NCBI RefSeq assembly: GCF_018613065.1
Contig: NZ_JAGGQW010000050.1
Span: 62,001-126,000 of the forward strand
DNA: 64,000 bases
Direction: 5' to 3'
DNA from: Bacillus sp. ISL-7
GTDB taxonomy: Bacteria; Bacillota; Bacilli; Bacillales_B; DSM-18226
Positions 45,928-55,922 of this stretch are shown in pieces. How positions within the stretch are numbered: the stretch's first letter is position 1; each line of letters begins with the position of its first letter. The notes under the pieces are model-generated. The model was not told the origin of the DNA and ran no database searches. It saw nothing but the letters and a program-made list of their open reading frames with translations. Position numbers and translations under genes: made by a program.

Positions 45928-47472
45928 TTACTTTAGTATATGTTGTGAACGGTAGAAACCTGGGGTTGTTCCAATATTTTTCTTGAATACTTGATTAAAG
46001 TATTTTTGATTTTCGTAGCCTACTTGTTTACAAATTTCTGATACTTTTAAATTTGAGCTTCTTAGTAATTTCTTGGCATTATTCAATCTAACATTTGTAA
46101 TATATTCAAAGATGGTGTTACCAACTGACTTAGAAAACAAACTGCACAGGTACGCAGGGTTCTTATGGAACAACTTACCTAAGTCATCTAAAACGATGGG
46201 TTCCTTATAATTAGTATTTATGAAACTTTTTAAGTCGATGATTAGTTTTTCATTATAGGACACGTGGTTCTCCTTTAAAAATTCAGTTGATTGATCAATA
46301 AATTGTTCAAGCCAATCTCTGATTTCTTCCAAAGACAGTAATAGATTTAACTCTTCGTATAATAAATATCTTTCGCCACCACTTTTATTTACTTCATATT
46401 CACTTTCGATATATTCCAAAAAATGATTAACTATTTTAAAACATACATATTTTGATTTTTCCGGGGACAGGTTACTCTTTTTACAATCGAGAAAAACTTT
46501 GGCCATGAAAAGATTCATTCTGCTTAGAAGATTTGGGTTTTTTTCATTAAAAAATTGATTAATTTCTTCGATAATACTGTTTCCAACTGAATGATTAAAA
46601 GTTTCTAATTCTTTATAATATGTTACTAACTGGTTTGAAAAAATCCCATTTTTCAATGCTTCTGTTGCCTCACTGTATGCTTTCTTTATTTCCGAAATAT
46701 TTTCATATACATTGCTGATTCCAACAAACGGTTTTAATTTGATATCATGAAAAATCAATGACACAAGATCATGAACCAAGTCATTCCTAATCTCTAAACT
46801 GGAATTGGAAAACATGATTACAATTTGACTATCAATCGTATAAATGAAACTCTCAATTCCCCTGTTTTCCAATAGATTTTTCATACAACCTAATGGGACC
46901 TGAAGTTTTTCAGTCTCTTTTGAATCATCCCATGTAAACCCTTTCAAACCGATGTTTAAAAAAGAAAAACGATTTAATTTTTGGTCTATTTCAGGGTCAA
47001 CAAATCTATGTCCTAAGATGTAATCAAGAACGCGCTTTTCTTCTAATGCAATTTGATATTCATTAAACCGTTCAGTTGTTTGTTTTTCATTTTTTATTTT
47101 TTCAAGTTTTAAAATGGCTTTTTTAATAGAACAAACAATTTCATCCACCTCAATTGGTTTGACCAGATAGTCAATTGCCTCGAGTTGAATGGCCCTTTTG
47201 GCGTAATCAAATTTTGAAAACCCACTAATAATGATAAAAACAGTTTCTAGATTAAGATTCTTTGTTTCTTTTATTAAATCCAATCCATTCATTTTTGGAA
47301 TTCTTATATCGGCTAAAACAATGTCAGGCTTTTTGTTAATAATTTCTTTAAAGGCTTCTTCTCCATCAGAGGCCGATCCTACAATTTCAATATGATGTTC
47401 CTTCCAGTTAGTTGCAGATTTCAAGCCTTCAATTACAATTTTTTCATCATCAACAATTAAAAGTTTATACAT
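45928..47472 (-). CDS. YesN-type response regulator with AraC DNA-binding domain
   Basis: 514 residues. Receiver domain 1-120 (LLIVDDEKIVIEGL; phospho-acceptor in DIVLADIRIPKMNGLDLI; YLVKPIEVDEI), a long middle region, and two HTH_18 motifs in the last 100 residues (NPAYLCSLFSKSVGNTIFEY; SEICKQVGYENQKYFNQVFK). It is 12 bp downstream of its partner kinase gene and follows an ABC sugar importer. Such pairs switch on uptake of oligosaccharides. Confidence 0.9.
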   Translation of the reverse strand: MYKLLIVDDEKIVIEGLKSATNWKEHHIEIVGSASDGEEAFKEIINKKPDIVLADIRIPKMNGLDLIKETKNLNLETVFIIISGFSKFDYAKRAIQLEAIDYLVKPIEVDEIVCSIKKAILKLEKIKNEKQTTERFNEYQIALEEKRVLDYILGHRFVDPEIDQKLNRFSFLNIGLKGFTWDDSKETEKLQVPLGCMKNLLENRGIESFIYTIDSQIVIMFSNSSLEIRNDLVHDLVSLIFHDIKLKPFVGISNVYENISEIKKAYSEATEALKNGIFSNQLVTYYKELETFNHSVGNSIIEEINQFFNEKNPNLLSRMNLFMAKVFLDCKKSNLSPEKSKYVCFKIVNHFLEYIESEYEVNKSGGERYLLYEELNLLLSLEEIRDWLEQFIDQSTEFLKENHVSYNEKLIIDLKSFINTNYKEPIVLDDLGKLFHKNPAYLCSLFSKSVGNTIFEYITNVRLNNAKKLLRSSNLKVSEICKQVGYENQKYFNQVFKKNIGTTPGFYRSQHILK

Positions 47473-47484
47473 ATAGAAAACCCC

Positions 47485-49236
47485 TTAAAAATTGTCATGG
47501 ATGATTCCGTCATTATTCAGGCCAATCTTAAGAAAAACGGTCGTTCCCTTTCCTATTTCACTCTCGATCTTTAATCCATATTCTTTTCCATAAAAAAGTT
47601 TCAATCGTTCATTTATATTTTTCAAAGCATAACCCTTTGTGTTAATATCCACCTCGTTCATGTCAAAACCTTCTCCAGTATCACTAATCTTAAAAACTAA
47701 ACCGTCATGCTGTTTATAGCCTTCAATCATGATGGTTCCTCTTTCCTGTTGTTCTAAACCATGGTAGACAGAGTTTTCAACAATGGGCTGTAACAGCAAT
47801 TTAATGATTTTTTCTTCCATGATTTCAGGTTCGATATTAAATGTATAGATGATTTTATGGTCGAAACGAATATTTTGGATATCCAGATAACTTTTAACTT
47901 GTTCCATTTCATTTTTAACTAAGGTAATATGATTTCCATCATTTAATGTAAGTTTAAAGATTTTTGACAAATTAATTGCAATTTTTGCAATCTGCTTCGC
48001 TTTTAACTTCTCCGCCATCCAAAAAATAGTGTTCAAAGTATTATATAAAAAATGCGGATTAATGTGGCTTTGCAAGGCTAATAGCTCTGCTTCTTTTTCC
48101 TTAATTTGTGATTTATATAACCTTTTGGTTAAATCATTATTCCAGTTATAAAGGTGAACAATTCGGTTCCCAATTTGTCCAATTTCATCCTCATTATTAA
48201 AATGAATACCTACTACAGTCTCTCTCTTTTCCATTTTTTCAGTAACCATTCGCAGCAAACTTAAATGTTTTGTAATTCTCCTAGTTATAAATAAGGCTAT
48301 GATCAAGGACAATATGAGCGCTAGCACTAATAATGAGATCGTTATTAATCGAAGTTGATTTACCTCACGAACAATATTTTTATATGGGATAATACTTACC
48401 ACATCCCAATTGGTTTTCTTGTTTGTATGATAATTAAAGAAATATTGCGTTCCATTCATCACTTTTTTAATTGTCCCGCTTTTACCACGCCCTTGAATTA
48501 TTTTAGCTACCTGAGAGGGAGAGAAACTATGATCACTACTCGAGAACAAAATTTTATCCCCATCTAACACCAAAATATCTCCAGGAGGATTACTATTTTT
48601 AAACATATTCTCGAAATAAGATTGATCAAGATCTATAAGTACTAACCCCATTTGTTCCTTCGTTCCAAGGTCTCTAATATTTCTACCATAAAGTAAAGAA
48701 TGATTACTATCTTTAACAAGTTTTAAATCACTACCATTTAACCATTCACCTTGCCATTGGCCATTAATCAAATGCGGATAGATAGTGGACTTTTTTATTG
48801 TTTGATAGATTGTATTTTTAATATTCCGTTCCCCACGGTTTATTTTCAAAAAGCCGTGATTTTCATTACCAACATAAATGGCATTAATAAAAGGATTGTT
48901 TACTACCGTTATATTATTTAGGTTTTCTAGGGATGAAGTCTCTAATCTGTATAACTTTGGATCTGTTTTTTTATAAGTTAAATATGCATGAATTTCATTT
49001 GAGAGAAAGATGCCATTAGATACATTTTCTACATTGCTTACAAATGCATTTATATTCCAATCGACAATATTTAAAAAGTTATTAATGGTTGTAGATACTT
49101 TATTTTCTATTACTTTATTAAAATAAATGAACGTAAAAGGACCAATAACAAGTAAAGGTATTAGAGCTGAAAACAAAGCTAATAAGATAATTTTACGCTT
49201 GATTGGAGAGTCGATAAGTCTCATTAGTTTAGGCAT
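47485..49236 (-). CDS. YesM-type sensor histidine kinase
   Basis: 583 residues from ATG 49236 (AAAGGAGG upstream; an in-frame extension has no site). One N-terminal helix, an extracellular dCache-like sensor of about 260 residues, a second helix near 300, HAMP, then the His_kinase block ALQSHINPHFLYNTLNTIFW (phospho-acceptor His) and an HATPase with LQPIVENSVYHGLE and KISDTGEGFD. Partner of the AraC-type regulator. It probably senses the sugar or its binding protein. Confidence 0.9.
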   Translation of the reverse strand: MPKLMRLIDSPIKRKIILLALFSALIPLLVIGPFTFIYFNKVIENKVSTTINNFLNIVDWNINAFVSNVENVSNGIFLSNEIHAYLTYKKTDPKLYRLETSSLENLNNITVVNNPFINAIYVGNENHGFLKINRGERNIKNTIYQTIKKSTIYPHLINGQWQGEWLNGSDLKLVKDSNHSLLYGRNIRDLGTKEQMGLVLIDLDQSYFENMFKNSNPPGDILVLDGDKILFSSSDHSFSPSQVAKIIQGRGKSGTIKKVMNGTQYFFNYHTNKKTNWDVVSIIPYKNIVREVNQLRLITISLLVLALILSLIIALFITRRITKHLSLLRMVTEKMEKRETVVGIHFNNEDEIGQIGNRIVHLYNWNNDLTKRLYKSQIKEKEAELLALQSHINPHFLYNTLNTIFWMAEKLKAKQIAKIAINLSKIFKLTLNDGNHITLVKNEMEQVKSYLDIQNIRFDHKIIYTFNIEPEIMEEKIIKLLLQPIVENSVYHGLEQQERGTIMIEGYKQHDGLVFKISDTGEGFDMNEVDINTKGYALKNINERLKLFYGKEYGLKIESEIGKGTTVFLKIGLNNDGIIHDNF

Positions 49237-49447
49237 GCTAGGAATACCTCCTTTTCTTGTGACAGATATGGAAGCAACAGCATTAGCAAACTTTTCCATT
49301 TCAACCACCTCAATAAACTTCAAATAGGAAGGATATACATTATATTCTATTAATTTATGAATAATCCCTCCTAAGAAAGTGTCACCCGCTCCAGTCTAAA
49401 AAATTTTAAGCTTTGAATATGAATTCCACTATCGATTATAAAAAAAG

Positions 49448-50347
49448 TTATTCTTTAACAGCTCCTAATGTCATACCGCTTACAATGTAACGTTGAACGA
49501 AAAAGGAAAATATCATTACAGGTAGACTAAATGAGATGGCAGCAGCTGTCATTGGCCCTAGATCAAGATTATAAGCTGTTAAAAATTCTGAAATTCCTAC
49601 TGTAGCCGTTTTTGCTTTCGTACTGGTCATAAGTAACGAGAACAAGAAATCATTCCATGCCAACATAAAGGTAAAGATAGCTGTTGTGGCCAGTCCAGGG
49701 AGTGAAACAGGAAGAATAATGCGTATAAAGGAACCGATCCAACTGCATCCATCCACCCTAGCCGCTTCATCAAATTCTTTAGGAACCGAGTCAAAAAAAC
49801 CAATTAATAACCAAATGGCAAACGGTACATTCAAGCTGGTATACACCAATATTAAGGCCAAATGGGTATCAATTAAGCCCATACTTTTTATAATCATATA
49901 CATCGGTATAGCAATACTAATCATTGGTACCATTCTTATCACTAAGGTAAATAACAAAAAGTAATTTCCAGTAATGGAAGAGAACCTGGAGATTCCATAT
50001 GCAGCCATTGCACCAAAAAATACACTTAAAATGGTACTAGCACCTGCAGTAATTAAGCTATTCAAAAAATATTTTCCTATCGGTAAGGTATTTAGCATGT
50101 TTTTATAATTTTCTAGCGAAAATTTCGAAGGCCATAACCTCGGTGGTGCAGTAACTGCCTCGGCGGATGGTTTTAAGGACGTTAACAATAGATAGATATA
50201 CGGACCTAAGAATAATAAAGCCAGCAAACATGTGACCAAAAATATAATCATCGTCCATATTTTATGTTTATAATAAAAATTAGTGATCCAAACCGGTTTT
50301 CCTACCATTGTTTCTTTTATTGGCATATGGGCCATTCTATCTTTCAC
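49448..50347 (-). CDS. ABC sugar transporter permease (MalG/UgpE type)
   Basis: 299 residues with six helices. The ATPase-contact EAA loop is EFDEAARVDGCSWIGSFIRI. Starts 11 bp after the other permease stop codon, so co-transcribed. No ATPase gene is in the cluster; a shared MsmX-type ATPase encoded elsewhere is expected, as for many carbohydrate importers of bacilli. Confidence 0.9.
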   Translation of the reverse strand: MKDRMAHMPIKETMVGKPVWITNFYYKHKIWTMIIFLVTCLLALLFLGPYIYLLLTSLKPSAEAVTAPPRLWPSKFSLENYKNMLNTLPIGKYFLNSLITAGASTILSVFFGAMAAYGISRFSSITGNYFLLFTLVIRMVPMISIAIPMYMIIKSMGLIDTHLALILVYTSLNVPFAIWLLIGFFDSVPKEFDEAARVDGCSWIGSFIRIILPVSLPGLATTAIFTFMLAWNDFLFSLLMTSTKAKTATVGISEFLTAYNLDLGPMTAAAISFSLPVMIFSFFVQRYIVSGMTLGAVKE

Positions 50348-50358
50348 CTCTCTTATCT

Positions 50359-51249
50359 TTATCCATGTCTTTTCCTAGGAGACCACATTTTTGTAATGAA
50401 GAAAGAACTTAGGATTAATAAAATGATTATAAAGATTACCGCCATTGCACTAGACTGCCCGACTTCTCCATAACGAGTTAATGTCTTATACATATATGTA
50501 CTTAGCACTTCAGAAGAAAAACCTGGTCCCCCTTGTGTAAGCACCCAAACAATATCAAAGGTTCTTGCAGCATCAATAATACGAATTAGTAATGCTACTG
50601 TTGCTACCGGAATAAGCGAAGGAAACGTAATGTAACGAAACTTATGCCATTTATTAGCCCCATCTATTTCAGCAGATTCATATAAACTAATGGGGATTCC
50701 TTTAATACCTGCTAATAATACGAGCATTATGAAAGGTGTTGTTAACCAAATATCTGCAATAATCGTAGAATAAAGTGCAAAACGGGAGTCGGATAACCAG
50801 AGTATTTGATGTGGGTCAGAGAGGAGTCCTAGTTTATAAAGCCCCCAGTTGATGATGCCGAATTGATCATTAAGCATGAATTTCCAAATTAATCCTGTTA
50901 CTAAAGGTGCTAACATTAGCGGGCTTAACAATAGTGTCCGAATAAATTGGCTTCCTTTGAAAGCATTACTTAGGAGCAATGCAAGGATCAGACCTAAGAT
51001 AAACTCGATACACACCGCTACTCCTATATAAACCACTGTGTTCCAAAGTGCTTTTAAAAATCGTGAGGAAGTCAACGAGCTTGTATAGTTAGCAAAGCCG
51101 ACAAATTCTCTTAATGAAGGATTTATTAAATCTATCTTATAAAAACTATCTCTGATTAAAAGTAATATTGGATAGACCAGAAACACCAACATAAAGATAC
51201 CTGCAGGAAAGAAAAACATGGTCGATAATGCCCCATTTTTCATTCTCAT
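50359..51249 (-). CDS. ABC sugar transporter permease (MalF/UgpA type)
   Basis: 296 residues. Six helices, with the EAA loop as SLYESAEIDGANKWHKFRYI. Start ATG 51249 fits GAAAGGAG eight bases upstream. Second gene of the importer, after the binding protein. Confidence 0.9.
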   Translation of the reverse strand: MRMKNGALSTMFFFPAGIFMLVFLVYPILLLIRDSFYKIDLINPSLREFVGFANYTSSLTSSRFLKALWNTVVYIGVAVCIEFILGLILALLLSNAFKGSQFIRTLLLSPLMLAPLVTGLIWKFMLNDQFGIINWGLYKLGLLSDPHQILWLSDSRFALYSTIIADIWLTTPFIMLVLLAGIKGIPISLYESAEIDGANKWHKFRYITFPSLIPVATVALLIRIIDAARTFDIVWVLTQGGPGFSSEVLSTYMYKTLTRYGEVGQSSAMAVIFIIILLILSSFFITKMWSPRKRHG

Positions 51250-51354
51250 GAAATCCACTCCTTTCTATTAATCTGTTAAAACTGTATTTTTTGGATAAGA
51301 ACCTCTTCATGGAATAAAGGGCCCACGAAAAGGTTCTATCAAAACAAATTCATT

Positions 51355-52689
51355 TTATTGTGGCGGCAATAGATCTTTTATTACTCCCGCTGCCCAATCA
51401 AGTGCCTCCTGTGGTGTCTTTTCTCCTGAAAGTGCATATTGCACGGCTGGGATGAGTGCTTCACTTTCGATTTGCTGCCATTCCTTAATAGCAGGTCGAT
51501 TTTGAGTTTGTGGTCCGCTTAATGTTGTCATAAGCGGTTGCAAATGCTCATAACCATTTTTCGTGCTATAATTTTCAAAAACAGATTTTCTGGCTGCTAC
51601 TCCCAATGATTTCATAAATAGTTCATTCTTATCATAAATGAAGTTCAGGTACTTTTTGGCGATCTCCTGTTTTTTTGAAGAACTTGGGATAACCTGATAC
51701 CATGGACCTGGTACTGCACCTATTCCTGCTCCTCCACCGATCATTGGGGCACTTCCTACTTTTCCTGCCACCTTTGATTGTTTTGGGTCATTTGAAGGGA
51801 CATAAAAGTGACCCCATGCTAGCATCATTGCAGATTTTCCATTCCAAAATAGCTCAGAAGTTTCAGCAGATGCCATTTCAAGTGCTCCTGCTGGAACCGA
51901 TTGATCCTTCTTTAAAAGGTCAACTAAAAATTGTAATGAATCAACATACGGTTTTGTGTTTACAAGAACTTTGCCATTATCACCAACTACCAAGGGTTTC
52001 GCACCTGCTTGAGCAGCATGATCAAGCCAGCTAGCTACTGCATCCCCATTGTTCGCACCAAATACCGTTGTTCCGTACATATCAACTTTTTTATCATTAT
52101 CGGTATCTCTAGTAAAAAACTTTGCTGTATCTCTATATTCATCCCATGTTGTTGGCGGATGTAAATCATAGCCATATTTTGCTTTGAAATCAGCTTTATT
52201 CTTTGGATCTTCGAATAGATCTTTCCGATAGATTAAATTTTTTGCATTCGTCCATACAGGCATTCCATAAACTTCATTATTATAGCTTCCGCCTTCTACT
52301 AGACCTGGAAATAAATCATTTTTAACGTCATCTACGATTAGATCATCTAAGGGTAAAAGTCCACCAGCAAGAGCAGGAAACCAAAGAATATCAATGGTTG
52401 CAACGTCGAAAGCTCCTGCCTGTGAAGCTACCTCAGCTTTTAATTTGTCATAAACTCCGGTATAGGGAACCGATTCAATTTTCACTTCATAGCCTGTTTT
52501 CTGTTTAAATTCCGCTGCTGTTTCTTTTGCTACCTTAAATGCCGGGCTTCCCCCTTCAACAAGAACAGTAATGGATTTATTGTCACCTTTTGTTTCTGAA
52601 CTTCCTGTTTTTTCTTCCGAACATCCCGATAAAAAGACAGATAATACTAAAAGTAGAGAAATAATCGTTAGAATTCCTTTTTTCTTCAC
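51355..52689 (-). CDS. ABC sugar-binding lipoprotein (family 1 solute-binding protein)
   Basis: 444 residues. Lipoprotein signal with lipobox LSGC (Cys23), then a periplasmic-binding fold (VLVEGGSPAFKVAKETAAEF; WTNAKNLIYRKDLFED; GKSAMMLAWGHFYVPS). GTG start at 52689, four bases after the stop of a broken DUF2961 gene. Probable substrate is an oligosaccharide; DUF2961/GH172 nearby hints at furanosides. Confidence 0.9.
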   Translation of the reverse strand: MKKKGILTIISLLLVLSVFLSGCSEEKTGSSETKGDNKSITVLVEGGSPAFKVAKETAAEFKQKTGYEVKIESVPYTGVYDKLKAEVASQAGAFDVATIDILWFPALAGGLLPLDDLIVDDVKNDLFPGLVEGGSYNNEVYGMPVWTNAKNLIYRKDLFEDPKNKADFKAKYGYDLHPPTTWDEYRDTAKFFTRDTDNDKKVDMYGTTVFGANNGDAVASWLDHAAQAGAKPLVVGDNGKVLVNTKPYVDSLQFLVDLLKKDQSVPAGALEMASAETSELFWNGKSAMMLAWGHFYVPSNDPKQSKVAGKVGSAPMIGGGAGIGAVPGPWYQVIPSSSKKQEIAKKYLNFIYDKNELFMKSLGVAARKSVFENYSTKNGYEHLQPLMTTLSGPQTQNRPAIKEWQQIESEALIPAVQYALSGEKTPQEALDWAAGVIKDLLPPQ

Positions 52690-52692
52690 CCT

Positions 52693-53585
52693 TTACAGCC
52701 CCCTTAATTTTTGATTTAAGTTATCGATCCCACACCCATGTTCTGGCCATCTTCTAGGAAGGCGTTCTTTTACTGGAGGAAGCTCCGGAAGTGGTTTATG
52801 AGGCTCCAGTTGATACCAATAAGCAACACTAGAATAATCATTTCCTTGATCATTTGCGTGGCCATGCTCTATCGTTGCCCGAATCGATTTGTTAAAACGG
52901 ATTGGATCTTCGATATGGAAACGGTATAGGCTCCATTTTCCAAAGTGCTCTTGTACATCGCTTCCTAAAGATACGCCATGATAAGGACCCGCATATTCTC
53001 CACTAGGGAAACCCCATGCTCACAAGGGTTTTCACGGTTCCAGGTGGCATGAAATCTTCCAAGATCATCCGGAATTTGTTCCTTGCTGTCATATGATTCA
53101 TAATCTACATAATAAAACAAATTCTCTATTTTTTCTTCACTTTCATTGATTAATTGAATTTTAGCACCATCAGCAAATGGCATTGGAAAATAACAGTTCA
53201 TTGATGCAGCAAATGGTCCTTTAGGCCCTCTTTTCTCACCCATGATCATACTCAAAGGAAGGGAAACATAGTGCTTACAGTGTGCATGCCCTATTCCAAA
53301 AAAGTCACCAAAAGGAACTCTTACACTTGGATTTTCCTCCCCATCCTAATACATTTCTAGGACAAGTTTCCGTAAATATTGTGGAGCATAGCATCTTGTT
53401 GTCATCCAAATATGTTTTATACACCCAGCTCCTTTGATATCAGCCATAACTGCAGTTGTAACAGGTTCAACTACAACAAAATCTCTATTTCCCCCTGTTC
53501 GGTCATAGCTTGATTCACGTTTTGAACTTGCATTCTTAATAAATGGTAATCCCCCTAATGGGCTATTTGGTTGCGAAACCTTCAT
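52693..53585 (-). pseudogene. DUF2961 (GH172-type) hydrolase, one nonsense and one frameshift
   Basis: ATG 53585 with AGGGGG opens the frame with MKVSQPNSPLGGLPFIKN and the family-like ADIKGAGCIKHIWMTT. A TAG (53346-53348) follows LVLEMY, where the family has Trp (TGG to TAG). The same frame continues with DGEENPSVRVPFGDFFGIGH to near 53015, then a missing base shifts it; the other frame goes on with SLYRFHIEDPIRFNKSI up to a TAA at 52693. The whole length of about 297 residues is thus traceable. GH172 enzymes act on difructose anhydrides and arabinofuranosides. Two breaks make decay likely. Confidence 0.8.
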
Positions 53586-53622
53586 TGATCATGTCCCCCT
53601 ATTTTTTAATCATTAAAAAAAT

Positions 53623-53636
53623 TGATACCGGTTACA
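53623..53636. promoter_or_regulatory. CcpA cre box before the sugar operon
   Basis: TGATACCGGTTACA fits TGWNANCGNTNWCA at every fixed position. It lies 38 bp before the start of the DUF2961 pseudogene, the first gene of the sugar unit. The 460-bp gap around it otherwise holds only AT-rich DNA and a small frame at 53764. Confidence 0.7.
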
Positions 53637-53763
53637 TTTTTGAAGTAAACTTTCTTAAATTTATATTTCCTTTTGCCCCCTATAAGATTTTTTAAATCAT
53701 CTTTACACTTTTTATTGTATTTTTTATTCCGTCTTTTTTAAATTCTAACTTTTTTAGAAAAGG

Positions 53764-53961
53764 TTATATATATTTAGAACTTTTATCATAATCATCCAAA
53801 TTAAAAGATCCACAATCAATTCGGTATGGAATATCTAGAGATTCTTCCAGCTGTTCTGAGTATCGGTCATAATCTTGAACCGATTCACCATGGTTTATTG
53901 GTTCACGTTGTAAACGTTGTTCCCGTTGATATGGTTTAGACATTCCTTCCATATTGTGCAT
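53764..53961 (-). CDS. Doubtful 65-aa frame upstream of the sugar operon
   Basis: A frame beginning MHNMEGMSKPYQREQRLQRE, rich in charged residues, ending DDYDKSSKYI. The ribosome binding site is weak (AGGT). It has no recognised domain and may be a small protein or a gene remnant. Confidence 0.3.
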   Translation of the reverse strand: MHNMEGMSKPYQREQRLQREPINHGESVQDYDRYSEQLEESLDIPYRIDCGSFNLDDYDKSSKYI

Positions 53962-54047
53962 GACCTATACTTCATTCAGAAAAAAATTCTAATAAAAAAA
54001 GGAATTCACAGCGTTTTATAGAAGTGTTAAATTGGAGGTGTAGTGTT

Positions 54048-54602
54048 ATGACGATAATATATTCACCTAGTGACGTACAGGAATTGCTTGGAATTGATGG
54101 AAGTACATTACGGAAGTATGCCATTCTCTTAGAAGGACATGGGTATCAAGTTCAGCGTAATAATAGAGGACATCGAACCTATATAGATAAAGATGTTATC
54201 ACTCTCCGTAAATTAATCGAATTCAGTAAGCAAGAGGGTATGACGATGGAACGTTCAGCCGAGGCAGTGATGACATGGACCTCTGAAGAATATAAAACGG
54301 TAACCTTTACGGAAGTGGTGCAGTCACAGACAACTAATGACGGGGATATTGAGCAAAATACTAACACTAAAGAGCTATTGGATCGTATAGAACATTTGGA
54401 TCAAGTAAACTTAGAATTAATCAAACATTTGAAGGAGAAGGCAGTACGGGAAGCTAGGCAAGAAGAGAAGATTAATCTAATTTTGAAGTATGTAGAACGT
54501 ATGGAGCAACTGGAGAAGGAACGAAGTAAAATGATTGAGGAAGAAACCAGAAAGCAAATCGCAGTCGCCGAGCAAAGGAAATGGTGGAAATGGTGGAAAT
54601 GA
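54048..54602 (+). CDS. MerR-like DNA-binding protein with DUF3967 tail
   Basis: 184 residues from ATG 54048 with TTGGAGG upstream. The N-terminal MerR-like winged helix (YSPSDVQELLGIDGSTLRKYA; NRGHRTYIDKDVITLRKL) is followed by a linker and a long coiled coil ending in AEQRKWWKWWK, the DUF3967 pattern. Related proteins occur on plasmids and chromosomes of bacilli with unknown role; RacA-like chromosome anchoring has a similar layout. A terminator follows. Confidence 0.78.
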   Translation: MTIIYSPSDVQELLGIDGSTLRKYAILLEGHGYQVQRNNRGHRTYIDKDVITLRKLIEFSKQEGMTMERSAEAVMTWTSEEYKTVTFTEVVQSQTTNDGDIEQNTNTKELLDRIEHLDQVNLELIKHLKEKAVREARQEEKINLILKYVERMEQLEKERSKMIEEETRKQIAVAEQRKWWKWWK

Positions 54603-54603
54603 G

Positions 54604-54636
54604 AAAAGCCGTGCTTAGAATAGCATGGCTTTTTTT
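54604..54636 (+). terminator. Terminator of the DUF3967 gene
   Basis: AAAAGCCGTGCT pairs with AGCATGGCTTTT and T7 follows. Confidence 0.85.
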
Positions 54637-54784
54637 ACAAACATAAGTCAAACAATGAAAACCTTTTTCTTTTATTAAAAGAAGTTAACAGTTCATTTAA
54701 AATGAGGAATATCGACAACTTTTTCAATATACCTTGTTTATAATGACTTAAGTATGGAAGTGTAAAAAATCGAGGAGGAAACTA

Positions 54785-54877
54785 ATGGAAGTTCTACTCT
54801 ATATCGGTACGTATCTATTAGGTGCTCTTGCTATTGTGCACCTGATTACATTCACTTTTAATCTATTTTCTAAATAA
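54785..54877 (+). CDS. 30-aa hydrophobic peptide
   Basis: ATG 54785 follows a strong CGAGGAGG site by seven bases. The product MEVLLYIGTYLLGALAIVHL then FTFNLFSK is one membrane segment. Single-helix peptides of this size are common and uncharacterised in bacilli. It lies between the DUF3967 and patatin genes. Confidence 0.5.
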   Translation: MEVLLYIGTYLLGALAIVHLITFTFNLFSK

Positions 54878-54900
54878 AGTTTGAGTAAGGGCCTTTTCAG

Positions 54901-55821
54901 CTACTTATTCATTAATCTTTGCATTCTTTTAACCTTATATTGTTCAAAATCCCACTTCGATAAAAATTCTTTTGTAGAAGAATAGCCTGACATATAGAGA
55001 AAATCGATTTCAGCCGGATCCAATTCAAAATCAGTAGCGTTTATGTCACCAGTTGGAATTTGAATGGTACGTTCAATCGTCTCTTTGTTCAAATATCGTA
55101 GATCATGGGCTTGAATCATCGTTTTAAATATATTTTTAAAAAGGTGGAGGGGCGTTGGTATTACCGGATCTATGTTAACTTTATCTTTCACAAAACGGAA
55201 GCCGAACGTTGGAAACCGAGGCTTTTCCGTATCAAATATCCATATTGGAAAGTTACTTAGTAAACCACCATCTAAAATGTAGGACTTTTTACGGTCTTTT
55301 GATTTCCAAATAACCGGACGGAAGAAAAATGGGAGAGAGGCACTCATCATAACTGCGGTTGAAACCTTAAAATCAGCAGGAGTCATCCCATACCGATCCA
55401 AATCATCTGGCAAAACAAGCATTTGGCCATTCGTAACATCAGAAGCGATTATCTTCAATTTTTCCTCTGGTAAATCCGCAAATGTCTTAATTCCTTTTTC
55501 TATAAGAAGTGAATCCATCCAGATTTCCAAGTAATCGTTTTTATAAATTCCAAGATGAATCATTAGTTCTAATAAGCTACCAAAAATCGGAATTCGATTC
55601 AAGTACGTTCTACCTCGTAGCTTTGAAAAATCTAGTTTGCTCAAATGATCTCTAATTTCATAGCTTTTGTAGCCGCTTGCCAAAAGAGCAGCGATTACAG
55701 CTCCTGCTGATGTTCCTGCTAATCTTTGCCATTCTACTTTTTCCTCTTCCATTGCTTGAATCGCTCCAATAAAAGCAATTCCCCTAGCCCCACCACCTTC
55801 AAAAACAGCATCCGCCTTCAA
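54901..55821 (-). CDS. Patatin-like phospholipase
   Basis: 306 residues. The oxyanion motif GGGARG, nucleophile elbow GTSAGA and the Asp in LDGGLLSNFPIW complete the Ser-Asp dyad of the patatin family. Cytoplasmic, no signal. The start is TTG 55821, six bases after GAGGTGG, giving the common family start LKADAVFEGGGARG; an upstream GTG lies within the ribosome binding site. Acyl hydrolase activity on lipids is the family role. Confidence 0.85.
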   Translation of the reverse strand: MKADAVFEGGGARGIAFIGAIQAMEEEKVEWQRLAGTSAGAVIAALLASGYKSYEIRDHLSKLDFSKLRGRTYLNRIPIFGSLLELMIHLGIYKNDYLEIWMDSLLIEKGIKTFADLPEEKLKIIASDVTNGQMLVLPDDLDRYGMTPADFKVSTAVMMSASLPFFFRPVIWKSKDRKKSYILDGGLLSNFPIWIFDTEKPRFPTFGFRFVKDKVNIDPVIPTPLHLFKNIFKTMIQAHDLRYLNKETIERTIQIPTGDINATDFELDPAEIDFLYMSGYSSTKEFLSKWDFEQYKVKRMQRLMNK

Positions 55822-55922
55822 TTTTTTCCACCTCACGAGTAATATATTTTAAAAAGCTAAGATAGTTGATTAACGACGAATAAGAAGTTTTCCTTACAAA
55901 ACCCCATAAGTAAAAATGATGA

